DNA from: an uncultured Lachnospiraceae bacterium
GTDB taxonomy: Bacteria; Bacillota; Clostridia; Lachnospirales; Lachnospiraceae
Length of the DNA stretch: 64,000 nt
Reading direction: 5' to 3'
Assembly: GCA_910577645.1 (NCBI GenBank)
Contig: CAJTOL010000001.1
Coordinates: 62,001 to 126,000, forward strand
Shown: positions 8,103 through 17,015 of the stretch, piece after piece
Position numbering within the stretch: position 1 is the first letter of the stretch
How the letters are laid out: each line of letters starts with the position of its first letter
The notes under the pieces: generated by a model
What the model was told of the DNA's origin: nothing
What the model saw: only the letters and a program-made list of their open reading frames with translations
Database searches by the model: none
Position numbers and translations under genes: made by a program

Positions 8103-8172
8103 TGAACGTGTTCATTTATAGTATATATAACCAGCGTCGGTTTGTCAAATATTAAAATGAACATGTTCATTT
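8103..8172 (-). promoter_or_regulatory. tetR promoter with two flanking palindromic operators
   Basis: On the minus strand TTGACA (8143-8148) and TATACT (8120-8125) are 17 bases apart, an almost ideal promoter. The perfect 18-bp palindrome AAATGAACATGTTCATTT lies at 8155-8172, just upstream of the -35. A second, imperfect copy (TGAACGTGTTCA, 8103-8114) lies just downstream of the -10. Two copies bracketing the promoter fit looping or clamping repression by the TetR protein. The upstream operator overlaps the last codons of the neighbouring AraC gene. Confidence 0.75.
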
Positions 8173-8997
8173 GCTGCCGCTGCGCTTCCGATACGCAGAA
8201 GGCGATGTCCCTATATGCTTCTTAAATGCCATAGAAAAATACTGTTCCGAGGAATACCCGCAGTAATATGCGATTTCGGAGTAGGAGAGGTTTGAGTTTG
8301 TAAGAAAATGACAGGCCCGCTTCAGCCTCAGATTGGTGATATATTGCTGTATAGTGATTCCGATAATCTCCTTAAACACCCGATAGAGATAGGTGCGGTC
8401 CAGACCGATGGTATTGGAGATATCCTGAACAGAGATATCTTTATAATAGGAATCCTGGATGAGAAAAAGAACCTGCTTAACATAATATTCTTTGCAGGAC
8501 AGCGGCTTGATTTTTTTGTTGTGCTGCATCAGTTTGGAGCAGAGCAGGTAAAATTGCCCAAGAGCCGTATAACTGTCGGAGATAGAAGTCGTATTGAGAG
8601 AGGTCAGGGGACGGATCACAGAAACAAGCTCCTCTATAGGCTCATAGTGTAACGTGGGAGAGCTGTTTCCGATATTGCACAGATTCATCATCTGCAGAGC
8701 GCTGATGCCCTCAAAACCTATCCAATAATACACCCAGGGCTCCATCACATCGGATTGATACAAGATAGGCACGTTGGGGATAAGAAGAAAACAGTCTCCT
8801 GCCTTCAGATGGTAAGTTTTCTCGTGGATCCGATAAATTCCCTTTCCGCTGACAATGCAGTGGAGCACAAAATGATCCACAACTGTCTGGGAAGAATAAT
8901 GTCCCTGGATGGTTTCGTGATATCCGCTGTCTAATATCTTAACTGATTCATTGCCAGGTATATCCTGTCTAAAATAACTAATATTCTTGATTTCCAT
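8167..8997 (-). CDS. AraC family regulator with cupin sensor domain
   Basis: The 276-residue protein has an N-terminal cupin-like arm (about 15-105) with HCIVSGKGIYRIHEKTYHLK followed by AGDCFLLIP. Two helix-turn-helix motifs follow at the C-terminus (about 175-272), including SVQDISNTIGLDRTYLYRVF and YCGYSSEQYFSMAFKKHIG. Such regulators sense sugars or glycosides and usually activate neighbouring uptake genes. It is transcribed away from the metallo-hydrolase/ABC importer operon at 9217, so it is the likely regulator of that operon. The intergenic region 8998-9216 is AT-rich and would hold both promoters. Confidence 0.85.
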   Translation of the reverse strand: MEIKNISYFRQDIPGNESVKILDSGYHETIQGHYSSQTVVDHFVLHCIVSGKGIYRIHEKTYHLKAGDCFLLIPNVPILYQSDVMEPWVYYWIGFEGISALQMMNLCNIGNSSPTLHYEPIEELVSVIRPLTSLNTTSISDSYTALGQFYLLCSKLMQHNKKIKPLSCKEYYVKQVLFLIQDSYYKDISVQDISNTIGLDRTYLYRVFKEIIGITIQQYITNLRLKRACHFLTNSNLSYSEIAYYCGYSSEQYFSMAFKKHIGTSPSAYRKRSGSK

Positions 8998-9216
8998 ACC
9001 GAATTCCCCTTCAGAAACAACAAAATATGAAATAGTGACAACAAAATACTCTTTTATTTATATCAGAATATGGTATAAATATCAATAGAAAGAGAGAAGA
9101 AATTCGGCATAATAACCAAAAAAGTCTTACTATTCCAGAAAAGATTAAAGAAGAACGAACAACATTTTGTGAGCTAAAAGACCTTATGGAACAAAAAAAT
9201 CAGGGAGTGAACGGAT

Positions 9217-10041
9217 ATGAAGATAACATACTACGGAACATCAGCTTCGGAAGCTTGGCCGGCATTATTCTGCAGCTGTCAGGCCTGCCTGCTGGCCAAA
9301 AAGCTGGGCGGGAAAAATATACGGTCAAGGAGTCAGGCCCTGATCGATACTTCGCTGTTGATTGATTTTCCACCGGATACAGGATACCATGTGCAGCATT
9401 TGAACTTAGATCTGCAGCAGGTTCGAACACTTTTGCTCACCCACAGCCATCACGATCATTTTTTTCCTTATGATATCGGTATGAGAATGCCAGGCTTTGC
9501 CGAAGGAACCGGGGAAAGCAGGCTTCTCGTATATGGAAATGAAACGACCCAGGCTAAATTTCAGGATGCAGCCAAGCTATATCGGGGCATCGAAAGATTT
9601 GTCGAATTTCGGAGACTGGAACCTTTTGAGACTTTTTTTACAGAAGACGGGTATGAGGTTACATCATTGCTGGCAGACCACAATCAGCCGGAAAAATCTT
9701 TGATTTATCTGATAAAAAAGGAGGAAAAGCAGATTCTCTATGCCCATGACACAGGGATCTTTCCGGAATGTACCTGGAAATTTTTAGAGGGAATCAGACT
9801 GGATTTTGTAAGCCTGGACTGCACCGCCTTAAGCCGGGACTGGAGACAAGGGCATATGGGATTTGAGGCGGTGGATGAGGTGAGGGACAGACTGAAAGCG
9901 GCAGGCTGCGTTGGAAGGAATACCCGGTTAGTCCTGAACCATTTTGCACATTTTGGAGATTTCACCCACGAAAAAATCTGTGAGACAGAAAATCCCAAGG
10001 GCTATGAGGTGGCCTATGACGGCTGTATTTTTGAAATTTAG
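9217..10041 (+). CDS. Metallo-beta-lactamase fold hydrolase (PhnP-like)
   Basis: The 274-residue protein has the metallo-beta-lactamase signature HSHHDH at about 75-80, further metal ligands in LLADHNQPE and ILYAHDTG, and a late LNHFAHFGDF. Near the N-terminus FCSCQACLLAKKLGG resembles the extra cysteine-rich element seen in PhnP-like and related phosphodiesterases. These enzymes hydrolyse phosphate di- or cyclic esters in the cytoplasm; the substrate here is not known. It sits 59 bases ahead of an ABC sugar importer and is likely in the same operon, so it may act on an imported compound. GGGAGTG precedes the ATG. Confidence 0.75.
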   Translation: MKITYYGTSASEAWPALFCSCQACLLAKKLGGKNIRSRSQALIDTSLLIDFPPDTGYHVQHLNLDLQQVRTLLLTHSHHDHFFPYDIGMRMPGFAEGTGESRLLVYGNETTQAKFQDAAKLYRGIERFVEFRRLEPFETFFTEDGYEVTSLLADHNQPEKSLIYLIKKEEKQILYAHDTGIFPECTWKFLEGIRLDFVSLDCTALSRDWRQGHMGFEAVDEVRDRLKAAGCVGRNTRLVLNHFAHFGDFTHEKICETENPKGYEVAYDGCIFEI

Positions 10042-10100
10042 GTACCAAACACAGAAATCAAGGCGAAAAACGCCATGAGAATAAAAAGGAGGAAAACGTT

Positions 10101-11456
10101 ATGTTAAAAAAGAAATGGGTAATGACGACAATGGCTTTGTGTCTGACAGCCAATACCATGCTCCTGGCAGCATGTGGAGGGGCCTCTTCTACTGAGCAGA
10201 CAGGCGGGGCAGCTTCAGAGACTCCGAATCAGGAGACCGTAAAACAGGAGCAATCAGGAGGCGAAGAGGCGGTTTCTGATCTCAACGGCAAGACCATCGA
10301 GATCGCCACGTACTTATCCGGCGATACCTTGAATGCTTACAAGCAGGTAATCGCAGATTTTGAAAATGAGACGGGTGTTAAGGTAACTTTGGACGAATAC
10401 GGTGAGGACTATGAGAGCACGATGAAGACCAGAATGGCATCCAATGACCTTCCGGATATCTTTGAGACCCATGGATGGTCTTTAATCCGCTACAAGGAGT
10501 ATCTGGCAGATTTAAGCGGGGAGCCATGGGCTGGCCAGCTAAATAAGGCGGCGCTGGGTGTAATTCAGGATACAGACGGAAAGCTGTACACATTGATGAC
10601 CACAGGCTCCTGTCTTGGTACTGCAGTCAATGTAACTGTTTGCGAAAAGGCCGGAGTTGACCCCTGGGCCATTGAGACATGGGATGACTTTAATGAGGCC
10701 TGTGAGAAGATCAAGGCGGCCGGTTTTACTCCCATTGCAAATTACTTTACTTCTGCCGGAGCCCTGGCCAATGCCAATGGTTCCTGGCTCAGCTATGAGG
10801 GAGCTCAGTTTAACGACAATGAAGCTATGTTAAACGGAACCTGGGATTGGGCAAACTTTAAGACCATTTTGGACTATCTGCAGACCTGGTTTGACAATGG
10901 ATACCTGTATGCAGACTGCGGAACCATTAAGCAGGCCGATGCCATTGAGCGCTGTGCGAGAAATGAGTGCGCGTTTATCGTGGGAATCGGAACTTCTTAC
11001 CAGACGGCAGTCACCGCCCAGAACCCGGATGTAGTGATGGCCATGATCCCCATCTGCGCCAGCAAGGAAGGCGGAGCAAGGTTCTGTGGAATCGGAGAGG
11101 GCGCTTCTTTCGGTATATGGAAGGATACAAAAGAGATGGATGCGTGCAAGGCTTTTCTAAACTATGTGTCAGAACATGCGGACGGTATCAACAGCGCAGC
11201 CGGCGAGATCAGCACACTGCCCTGCCAGGTATCTAAATCCTATGGAATGAGTCTGATGGAGGAGATGGAGTCTCACTATCCCGATGTATTCTACGATAAT
11301 CTGTGGGACAGAAAGTATATGCCGTCAGGAATGTGGAGCGTGTTCCAGGTTGCGGCCGGAATGTTCTGTGAGGATCAGTCGGAAGAGAGCAAGCAGGAAG
11401 TGATTGCCTACCTGAAAGAGAATTACACGGATTTGTATGAGGCGGCACAAGAATAA
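10101..11456 (+). CDS. ABC importer sugar-binding lipoprotein (CUT1 type)
   Basis: The 451-residue protein begins with a lipoprotein signal peptide ending LLAACGG, so it is anchored outside the membrane through the cysteine. A Ser/Thr/Glu-rich linker is followed by a family 1 solute-binding fold, with TIEIATYLSGDTLNAYKQVI, FENETGVKVTLDEYGEDYES and NGTWDWANF as recognisable parts. It delivers a sugar or oligosaccharide to the permeases that follow. No glycosidase is present in the operon, so the sugar is unknown. A long hairpin repeat element separates it from the permease genes and may keep the binding protein transcript more abundant. Confidence 0.85.
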   Translation: MLKKKWVMTTMALCLTANTMLLAACGGASSTEQTGGAASETPNQETVKQEQSGGEEAVSDLNGKTIEIATYLSGDTLNAYKQVIADFENETGVKVTLDEYGEDYESTMKTRMASNDLPDIFETHGWSLIRYKEYLADLSGEPWAGQLNKAALGVIQDTDGKLYTLMTTGSCLGTAVNVTVCEKAGVDPWAIETWDDFNEACEKIKAAGFTPIANYFTSAGALANANGSWLSYEGAQFNDNEAMLNGTWDWANFKTILDYLQTWFDNGYLYADCGTIKQADAIERCARNECAFIVGIGTSYQTAVTAQNPDVVMAMIPICASKEGGARFCGIGEGASFGIWKDTKEMDACKAFLNYVSEHADGINSAAGEISTLPCQVSKSYGMSLMEEMESHYPDVFYDNLWDRKYMPSGMWSVFQVAAGMFCEDQSEESKQEVIAYLKENYTDLYEAAQE

Positions 11457-11464
11457 ACAGAGAA

Positions 11465-11631
11465 GGGGTGTCGCAAAATGAAACCAGAGCCTTTCTATTA
11501 GCGCTGTCCGCCAACTCTCGTTAACACATGTACGTCTACGACGGATGAGAGCTGTAATAAACGTACATGTGTGCTCAAGATGTGGACATCTGCTAATAGA
11601 AAGCCCCTTTATTTCATTTTGCGACATCCCC
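11465..11631. repeat. Long inverted-repeat hairpin element (family copy A)
   Basis: The outer arms GGGGTGTCGCAAAATGAAA (11465-11483) and TTTCATTTTGCGACATCCCC (11612-11631) are complementary apart from one bulged base. Inside them CTTTCTATTAGC pairs with GCTAATAGAAAG, and ACACATGTACGT pairs with ACGTACATGTGT. The whole 167-base block can fold into one long hairpin. The right arm, read on the minus strand, closely matches the element at 57406-57471, and shorter relatives occur near 19.85 and 29.36 kb. It contains no convincing gene. It lies inside the importer operon, where it could act as a transcription attenuator or RNA stabiliser. Confidence 0.75.
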
Positions 11632-11658
11632 TGTTTTAAAATATCAGGAAGGAGAAGA

Positions 11659-12537
11659 ATGCAGATGGAAAAGAGACGGAAATGGACGCTGCTGTCATTG
11701 AGTATTCCGGCTTTTTTATTGATCTTTATTTTTATGATCGTTCCGCTGGGAAACGCAGTGAAAGTATCGTTTTATAAATGGAACGGATATTCTCAGAAAA
11801 TGCAGTGGATTGGTTTGAAAAACTATGTTTCTATTTTTTCGGACAAAGTTTTCCTCCGGTCTACTATGAACACGTTTATTTATGGATTTGGCAGCACTCT
11901 GATTCAAAACATTGCCGGCCTTTCTGCTGCGCTGCTTGTAAACCGGCAGTTTAGAGGACGGAATTTTGTGCGCCTGATTCTTTACATGCCCATTATGATC
12001 TCAGGGGTTATCATGGGAGCGATCCAGTATTATATTTTTAACTATGACAACGGTGTCCTGAACAATCTGCTGAATCTGATCGGTATCGAAAATATCTACT
12101 GGATGCAAAGCGGCATCGGTTCGGTGCTGATTATCACGTTGATTAACAGCTGGCAGGCCATGGGGTTCTGTATGCTGATCTATCTGGCCGGCCTGCAGAA
12201 TATACCCAAGATGTACGAGGAAGCTGCTCTTTTAGACGGCACCAGCCGGCGGCAGATCTTTTTCAAGATCGACCTTCCTCTGCTGATGCCGGCCATTACC
12301 ACTGCAGTCATCACCAACTTAATCGGCGGATTTAAGCTGTACGATATCATTGTTACCTTAACAAACGGAGGACCAAACCGGAAATCCCTGTCTCTTTCCT
12401 ATTATATTTCTTTGTTGTATTTTAATGACGAGAAGGCGGGATATTCGGCTGCAGTGGGAATCGCACTGTTTGTCATTATCTTTGTAGTTGCGGTACCCAT
12501 TAATCAGTATCTGAGAAGCAGGGAGGTGGAGTACTGA
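11659..12537 (+). CDS. ABC sugar importer permease, first subunit
   Basis: A multi-pass membrane protein of about 292 residues. The cytoplasmic EAA loop is visible as MYEEAALLDGTSRRQIFFKI followed by DLPLLMPAI, the contact site for the ATPase subunit. The frame is open further upstream into the hairpin element, but GGAAGGAG at 11648-11654 points to ATG 11659 or ATG 11665 as the start, giving the usual length. The gene overlaps the next permease by one base. The pair forms the membrane channel for the lipoprotein at 10101. No ATPase gene is present. Confidence 0.85.
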   Translation: MQMEKRRKWTLLSLSIPAFLLIFIFMIVPLGNAVKVSFYKWNGYSQKMQWIGLKNYVSIFSDKVFLRSTMNTFIYGFGSTLIQNIAGLSAALLVNRQFRGRNFVRLILYMPIMISGVIMGAIQYYIFNYDNGVLNNLLNLIGIENIYWMQSGIGSVLIITLINSWQAMGFCMLIYLAGLQNIPKMYEEAALLDGTSRRQIFFKIDLPLLMPAITTAVITNLIGGFKLYDIIVTLTNGGPNRKSLSLSYYISLLYFNDEKAGYSAAVGIALFVIIFVVAVPINQYLRSREVEY

Positions 12538-13409
12538 TGAAAACTGAAAGAAGCGACAAGGTACCTATGAGGCAGGTGTATGCGCCAAATAAGAAAGTGG
12601 GCTGGGGAGTATACGCAATCTCCGGTTTTTTGATTCTGTTGTATCTCTTGCCCATCTATGTAATGCTGAATCAATCCTTTCGCTACATCACGGATTTGAC
12701 TCCCCGCCTGTATCTGCCGGAGAAATGGACATTTGACAACTATGCCCAGGCCTTTCAGGACCCGAACCTGCTTAACGGATTTAAAAATTCCATGATATAT
12801 GTGGCAGAAGTATGTGCACTGGAGGTGTTCTTGGGAGGGCTGGCGGCTTACGGCCTGGCGCGGTCCGGGGGAAAGGTATCTTCTGCTTTGAGAACTTTCA
12901 ACATTTGCGTCATGATGATTCCCAGTTTGTCCCTGCTGGTAGGTACCTATTCTTTAATGGTGAAGTTCCACATGATCAATAAAATATGGGCCTTGTCCCT
13001 TCAGACCGCAGCCATCGGTATGGCAGGAACCATGTTTTTTTACACATCATTCATTGTCTCCATTCCAAGAGACCTGGATCAGGCGGCGGCTATCGACGGA
13101 GCCGGGATTCTGAGAACATTTTTTCAAATCATTCTGCCTCAGCTGAAGCCGGTGACAGTCACCAGGCTGATCATGATTGCGGTGGGAACCTGGAACAATT
13201 TTGCCATGCCTACTTACCTGCTGACCAACACCAGCAAAGCTACGGTGATTCTGACGGTGCGGAAAGCCTTCTACACGGCCTATGGTTCTGTTCAAAACGT
13301 ACCTTTGGCTTGTGCGGAATGTGCAGTTGCCCTGGCGCCGGTGATCCTTTTGTATCTGCTGCTTCAGAGATATATTATCGAAGGACAGCTGGATTCAGTG
13401 AGCAAATAG
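12537..13409 (+). CDS. ABC sugar importer permease, second subunit
   Basis: A 290-residue inner-membrane permease of the MalG/UgpE type. After a polar N-terminus come hydrophobic helices and the EAA loop DLDQAAAIDGAGILRTFFQI followed by ILPQLKPV. Its ATG overlaps the TGA of the preceding permease (ATGA), showing translational coupling. It is the last gene of the operon, and a strong hairpin terminator lies directly behind it. Confidence 0.85.
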   Translation: MKTERSDKVPMRQVYAPNKKVGWGVYAISGFLILLYLLPIYVMLNQSFRYITDLTPRLYLPEKWTFDNYAQAFQDPNLLNGFKNSMIYVAEVCALEVFLGGLAAYGLARSGGKVSSALRTFNICVMMIPSLSLLVGTYSLMVKFHMINKIWALSLQTAAIGMAGTMFFYTSFIVSIPRDLDQAAAIDGAGILRTFFQIILPQLKPVTVTRLIMIAVGTWNNFAMPTYLLTNTSKATVILTVRKAFYTAYGSVQNVPLACAECAVALAPVILLYLLLQRYIIEGQLDSVSK

Positions 13410-13411
13410 AA

Positions 13412-13475
13412 AATTTCCGGAGGTGGTGCTCCATAGATAATCACCTATGGAACACCACCTCCGGAAAGATTTTTA
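13412..13475. terminator. Strong bidirectional terminator
   Basis: TTTCCGGAGGTGGTG-CTCCATAG (from 13414) pairs with CTATGGA-ACACCACCTCCGGAAA (to 13467), a stem of more than 20 base pairs with a short loop. T runs lie on one side and A runs on the other. It separates the plus-strand permease operon from the minus-strand kinase gene and can serve both. Confidence 0.85.
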
Positions 13476-13483
13476 CATCAGTC

Positions 13484-14242
13484 CTATACGTACTCTACAA
13501 CATCGATCCACTTCATCAGGAAGTCTTTCTCTTTTGCTTTTTTCTTGGTAAGCTGAGCGGCAGCTACAATGGGCAGCCAGCGGTTTACATACTGGCGTGC
13601 GGTATCGCTTTTCTTGCAGAACAAATCAATATACATATCTGCCAACTTCTGATCCTCCAGAGCAAATAACAGATAAGTCATAGCGGCGTCAGCGCTGGCA
13701 TTGCCCTGAGCAGCATGGGCCCAGTCAATTACGGCAAAATTCCCCTTTGTATCAACGATAACATTGGTAGGATTGAAATCGCCGTGACACAGCTTGGTAT
13801 GTCTGGGCATACCATCCAGACGGGTGCTCAGCTCATAGCGGCAGGTAGCGTCAATGTCCTTTAAGCTGTTGATCTGGTTTTGCAGCTTTGCCTTTAACTT
13901 TTTAATGCCAGGGCACTTCTTGGAATGGATCTCCAACTGAAGATCTACGAACTGCTCCATGTATTCCTCCAGCTTATCCGGGTTCTCCTTAATTAAGGAG
14001 TCTAAGGTAACGCCTTCCACTTTTTCCCGAACTAATGCCCAGCCCTCTGGAGTTTCGGAAACCTCAAGGATTTCCGGAATGTTTAAACCGGTTTCCTCTA
14101 CGTGAGCTTCATTTAATGCCTCGTTAAATACATCGGCCTTAGAGTAACGCTTCTTGTCAAAAACTTTGATGATTTTGTCCTTGGTAGCGTATACGGTCTT
14201 ATGAGGACGTGTAAAGATAATATCTTTCTCATTCAGCTTCAT
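13484..14242 (-). CDS. Aminoglycoside phosphotransferase/choline kinase-like protein
   Basis: The 252-residue protein has the kinase core of the aminoglycoside phosphotransferase family. An N-terminal ATP-binding lobe carries ALVREKVEG as hinge. The catalytic loop is LCHGDFNPTNVIV (about 150-162) with the Asp and Asn of the H-x-D-x-x-x-x-N motif, followed by the metal-binding AVIDWAHA. It probably phosphorylates a small hydroxylated metabolite; there is no reason to assume drug resistance. It lies 24 bases behind adhE and shares its direction, so it is probably the second gene of the adhE operon, an unusual pairing. Confidence 0.75.
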   Translation of the reverse strand: MKLNEKDIIFTRPHKTVYATKDKIIKVFDKKRYSKADVFNEALNEAHVEETGLNIPEILEVSETPEGWALVREKVEGVTLDSLIKENPDKLEEYMEQFVDLQLEIHSKKCPGIKKLKAKLQNQINSLKDIDATCRYELSTRLDGMPRHTKLCHGDFNPTNVIVDTKGNFAVIDWAHAAQGNASADAAMTYLLFALEDQKLADMYIDLFCKKSDTARQYVNRWLPIVAAAQLTKKKAKEKDFLMKWIDVVEYV

Positions 14243-14266
14243 GAAAATACCCTCCTTATATTTATA

Positions 14267-16885
14267 TTAGTTTGCGTTTTCTTCACCATAGTAAGCGCGC
14301 AGATACATATCCTTGATTTCGGTCATCAGCGGGTATCTGGGATTGGCGCCGGTACACTGGTCGTCAAATGCGTGCTCAACCATCTCGTCTAAAGTTGCCA
14401 TAAAGGCTTCTTCCGTAATGCCGTAATCCTTGATGCACTTCTTAATGCCGACTTTTGCCTTTAACTCCTCAATCTTGTCAATGAACTTGTTTAAGGTGTC
14501 CTCATCATCTTTGCCAAATACGCCGCAGAAGTTTGCACACTCTACATAGCGGGACAGGGTATGAGGATACTGATACTGAGAGAAAGTACCCATCTTAGGC
14601 GGAACCTCTACCGCATTAAACCGCATAACATGACTGATTAACAGCGCATTTGCAACGCCGTGGGGCAGGTGATGGTAAGCTCCCAGTTTGTGAGCCATGG
14701 AATGGCATACGCCTAAAAATGCATTTGCAAATGCCATACCGGCCATACAGGAGGCATCTGCCATTTTCTCACGAGCGTAGGGATCATTAGCGCCGTTTTC
14801 GTAGGCACTGGGCAGGTAAGCGAAAATATTCTTCATTGCCTTTAAGGCCAGGCCGTCGGTGTAGTCGGTAGCCATGATGGAAGCATAAGCCTCTAAAGCA
14901 TGGGTTAAAGCGTCAATACCGGAAGCGCTGGTTAAGCCCTTGGGCTGGTTCATCATGTTGTCGGCATCAATGATTGCCATGTTGGGAAGCAGCTCATAGT
15001 CAGCCAGAGGATACTTGGTGCCGGTGCGGTCATCCGTGATAACTGCAAAGGGAGTTACCTCAGAACCGGTACCGGAGGATGTGGGGATGGCTACAAAGTA
15101 AGCCTTTTCGCCCATTTTCGGGAAAGTGTAAACTCTCTTTCTGATATCCATAAAGCGCATTGCCATATCAAGGAAGTCTACTTCCGGATGCTCGTACATT
15201 ACCCACATAATCTTTCCGGCATCCATTGCGGAACCGCCGCCCAAAGCGATAATGCAGTCAGGCTCAAACGCGCGCATTGCGGCAGCGCCGGCATTTGCAG
15301 AAGTTAAGTTGGGATCGGGAGCAACCTCATAGAAGCAGGTATGCTGAATACCCATCTGGTCTAATTTTTCTTCAATAGGCTTTACATATCCATTCTTATA
15401 TAAGAAGCTGTCAGTAACAATAAAGGCTTTCTTCTTGCCCATAATGGTGCCCAGCTCATCTAAAGCAACCGGCATACAGCCCTTCTTAAAGTAAACCTTT
15501 TCAGGTGCGCGGAACCACAGCATGTTTTCTCTCCTTTCGGCAACGGTCTTGATGTTTAATAAATGCTTTACGCCAACGTTCTCGGAAACAGAGTTGCCGC
15601 CCCAGGAGCCGCAGCCTAAGGTTAAGGACGGAGCCATATTGAAGTTGTAAAGATCACCGATACCGCCATGAGAAGAAGGAGTATTGATGACAATACGGCA
15701 GGTTTTCATTGCCTCAGCATGTTTCATAATCTTGTCGGTCTGCGCCGGATGAATATAAAGGGATGCAGTGTGGCCATAGCCGCCGTCTGCTACCAGACGC
15801 TCTGCCTTTGCCAGGGCATCATCAAAGTCTTTTGCCTTGTACATAGCCAGTACCGGAGATAATTTCTCGTGAGCAAATTCCTCGGAAATATCAACGGATT
15901 CCACTTCGCCGATTAAGATCTTGGCGCTTTCCGGTACGGTAACGCCTGCCAAAGCGGCAATTTTGTGTGCGGACTGGCCAACAATCTTAGCATTTAAGGA
16001 ACCGTTGATTAAGATGGTTTTTCTAACCTTCTCAATTTCGTCAGGTTTTAAGAAATAGCATCCGCGGTATGCAAATTCCGCCTTAACTGCATCGTACAAG
16101 GGCTCTAAAACAGTAACGGACTGTTCAGAAGCACAAATCATACCGTTGTCAAAGGTTTTGGAATGGATGATAGAGTTAACAGCCAACTTTACGTCAGCGG
16201 TTTCATCAATAATAACCGGGGTATTTCCTGCGCCTACGCCCAGTGCCGGCTTGCCGGAAGAATAAGCGGCATGAACCATGCCGGGGCCGCCAGTTGCCAG
16301 GATAATATCAGCATCCTTCATAACTTCGTTGGTCAGCTCAAGGCTGGGAACATCGATCCATCCGATAATGCCTTCAGGAGCGCCGGCCTTAACAGCGGCT
16401 TCTAAAACAATTCTTGCAGCCTCAATAGTGCAGTTCTTTGCACGGGGATGGGGGCTGATGATAATTGCGTTTCTAGTCTTTAATGCAATCAGGGTCTTAA
16501 AGATTGCAGTAGAGGTAGGATTAGTGGTGGGAATAACCGCAGCGATAATACCGATAGGCTCAGCGATTTTTTTCGTACCAAAGGCCAGGTCTTCTTCAAT
16601 GACGCCGCAGGTCTTGGTGTCCTTGTATGCGTTGTATATGTACTCGGCTGCGTAGTGATTTTTAATAACCTTATCTTCCACGATACCCATGCCCGTCTCT
16701 GCAACGGCCATCTTTGCTAATGGGATACGTGCCTGGTTGGCGGCAATGGCGGCTGCGTAGAAAATTTTGTCTACCTGCTCCTGGGTGTAGGTAGCAAACT
16801 GCGCCTGAGCCTCACGCATGGCTTTCAGCTTTGCGATTAATGCGTCAACGTTGTCAATGATTTCGGGTGCCTTAGTCTTTGCCAT
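14267..16885 (-). CDS. adhE: Bifunctional acetaldehyde-CoA/alcohol dehydrogenase
   Basis: The 872-residue protein is a fusion with the usual AdhE length. The N-terminal half (about 1-440) is the CoA-acylating aldehyde dehydrogenase, with the catalytic cysteine in FDNGMICASEQSV. The C-terminal half (about 460-870) is an iron-dependent alcohol dehydrogenase with GGGSAMDAGK for NAD binding and the iron ligands in SGIDALTHALEAY and MAHKLGAYHHLPHG. It reduces acetyl-CoA to ethanol with two NADH and so regenerates NAD+ in fermentation. AGGAGG precedes the start. An excellent promoter and a 14-bp tandem repeat lie upstream, suggesting control, perhaps by a redox regulator. Confidence 0.95.
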   Translation of the reverse strand: MAKTKAPEIIDNVDALIAKLKAMREAQAQFATYTQEQVDKIFYAAAIAANQARIPLAKMAVAETGMGIVEDKVIKNHYAAEYIYNAYKDTKTCGVIEEDLAFGTKKIAEPIGIIAAVIPTTNPTSTAIFKTLIALKTRNAIIISPHPRAKNCTIEAARIVLEAAVKAGAPEGIIGWIDVPSLELTNEVMKDADIILATGGPGMVHAAYSSGKPALGVGAGNTPVIIDETADVKLAVNSIIHSKTFDNGMICASEQSVTVLEPLYDAVKAEFAYRGCYFLKPDEIEKVRKTILINGSLNAKIVGQSAHKIAALAGVTVPESAKILIGEVESVDISEEFAHEKLSPVLAMYKAKDFDDALAKAERLVADGGYGHTASLYIHPAQTDKIMKHAEAMKTCRIVINTPSSHGGIGDLYNFNMAPSLTLGCGSWGGNSVSENVGVKHLLNIKTVAERRENMLWFRAPEKVYFKKGCMPVALDELGTIMGKKKAFIVTDSFLYKNGYVKPIEEKLDQMGIQHTCFYEVAPDPNLTSANAGAAAMRAFEPDCIIALGGGSAMDAGKIMWVMYEHPEVDFLDMAMRFMDIRKRVYTFPKMGEKAYFVAIPTSSGTGSEVTPFAVITDDRTGTKYPLADYELLPNMAIIDADNMMNQPKGLTSASGIDALTHALEAYASIMATDYTDGLALKAMKNIFAYLPSAYENGANDPYAREKMADASCMAGMAFANAFLGVCHSMAHKLGAYHHLPHGVANALLISHVMRFNAVEVPPKMGTFSQYQYPHTLSRYVECANFCGVFGKDDEDTLNKFIDKIEELKAKVGIKKCIKDYGITEEAFMATLDEMVEHAFDDQCTGANPRYPLMTEIKDMYLRAYYGEENAN

Positions 16886-16957
16886 CTTTGATATCCTCCT
16901 GATTATTTTATCATAAATAAATGATAGGCTGCAAAGTTATTTTTTCTTTCTGGAGTC

Positions 16958-17015
16958 ATTATACAGCGTAGATTTTTTAATGTCAATAAATTAACGATAA
17001 AAAATTAACGATAAA
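16958..17015 (-). promoter_or_regulatory. adhE promoter with tandem 14-bp repeat upstream
   Basis: On the minus strand TTGACA (16981-16986) and TATAAT (16958-16963) are both consensus and 17 bases apart. Immediately upstream, AAATTAACGATAAA occurs twice without a gap (16988-17001 and 17002-17015). The minus-strand form contains TCGTTAA, which only partly resembles the Rex half-site TGTTAA. It is a candidate operator for an unknown regulator of adhE. The rest of the 16886-17264 gap is AT-rich and should also hold the promoter of the response-regulator gene, which I could not place with confidence. Confidence 0.7.

Noticed and set aside
11465..11631. Possible small coding gene or tRNA in the hairpin block
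   Set aside because: The perfect nested complementarity explains the sequence; there is no cloverleaf pattern and the open frames have no ribosome site.
12986..13669. Long plus-strand open frame overlapping the second permease and the kinase gene
   Set aside because: It is out of frame with a clear permease, rich in Ser/His/Arg from codon-shift effects, and crosses the strong terminator; it has no family match.
16988..17015. Rex operator upstream of adhE
   Set aside because: The block is a direct repeat, not the inverted TTGTTAAN4TTAACAA form; I kept it as an unassigned operator.
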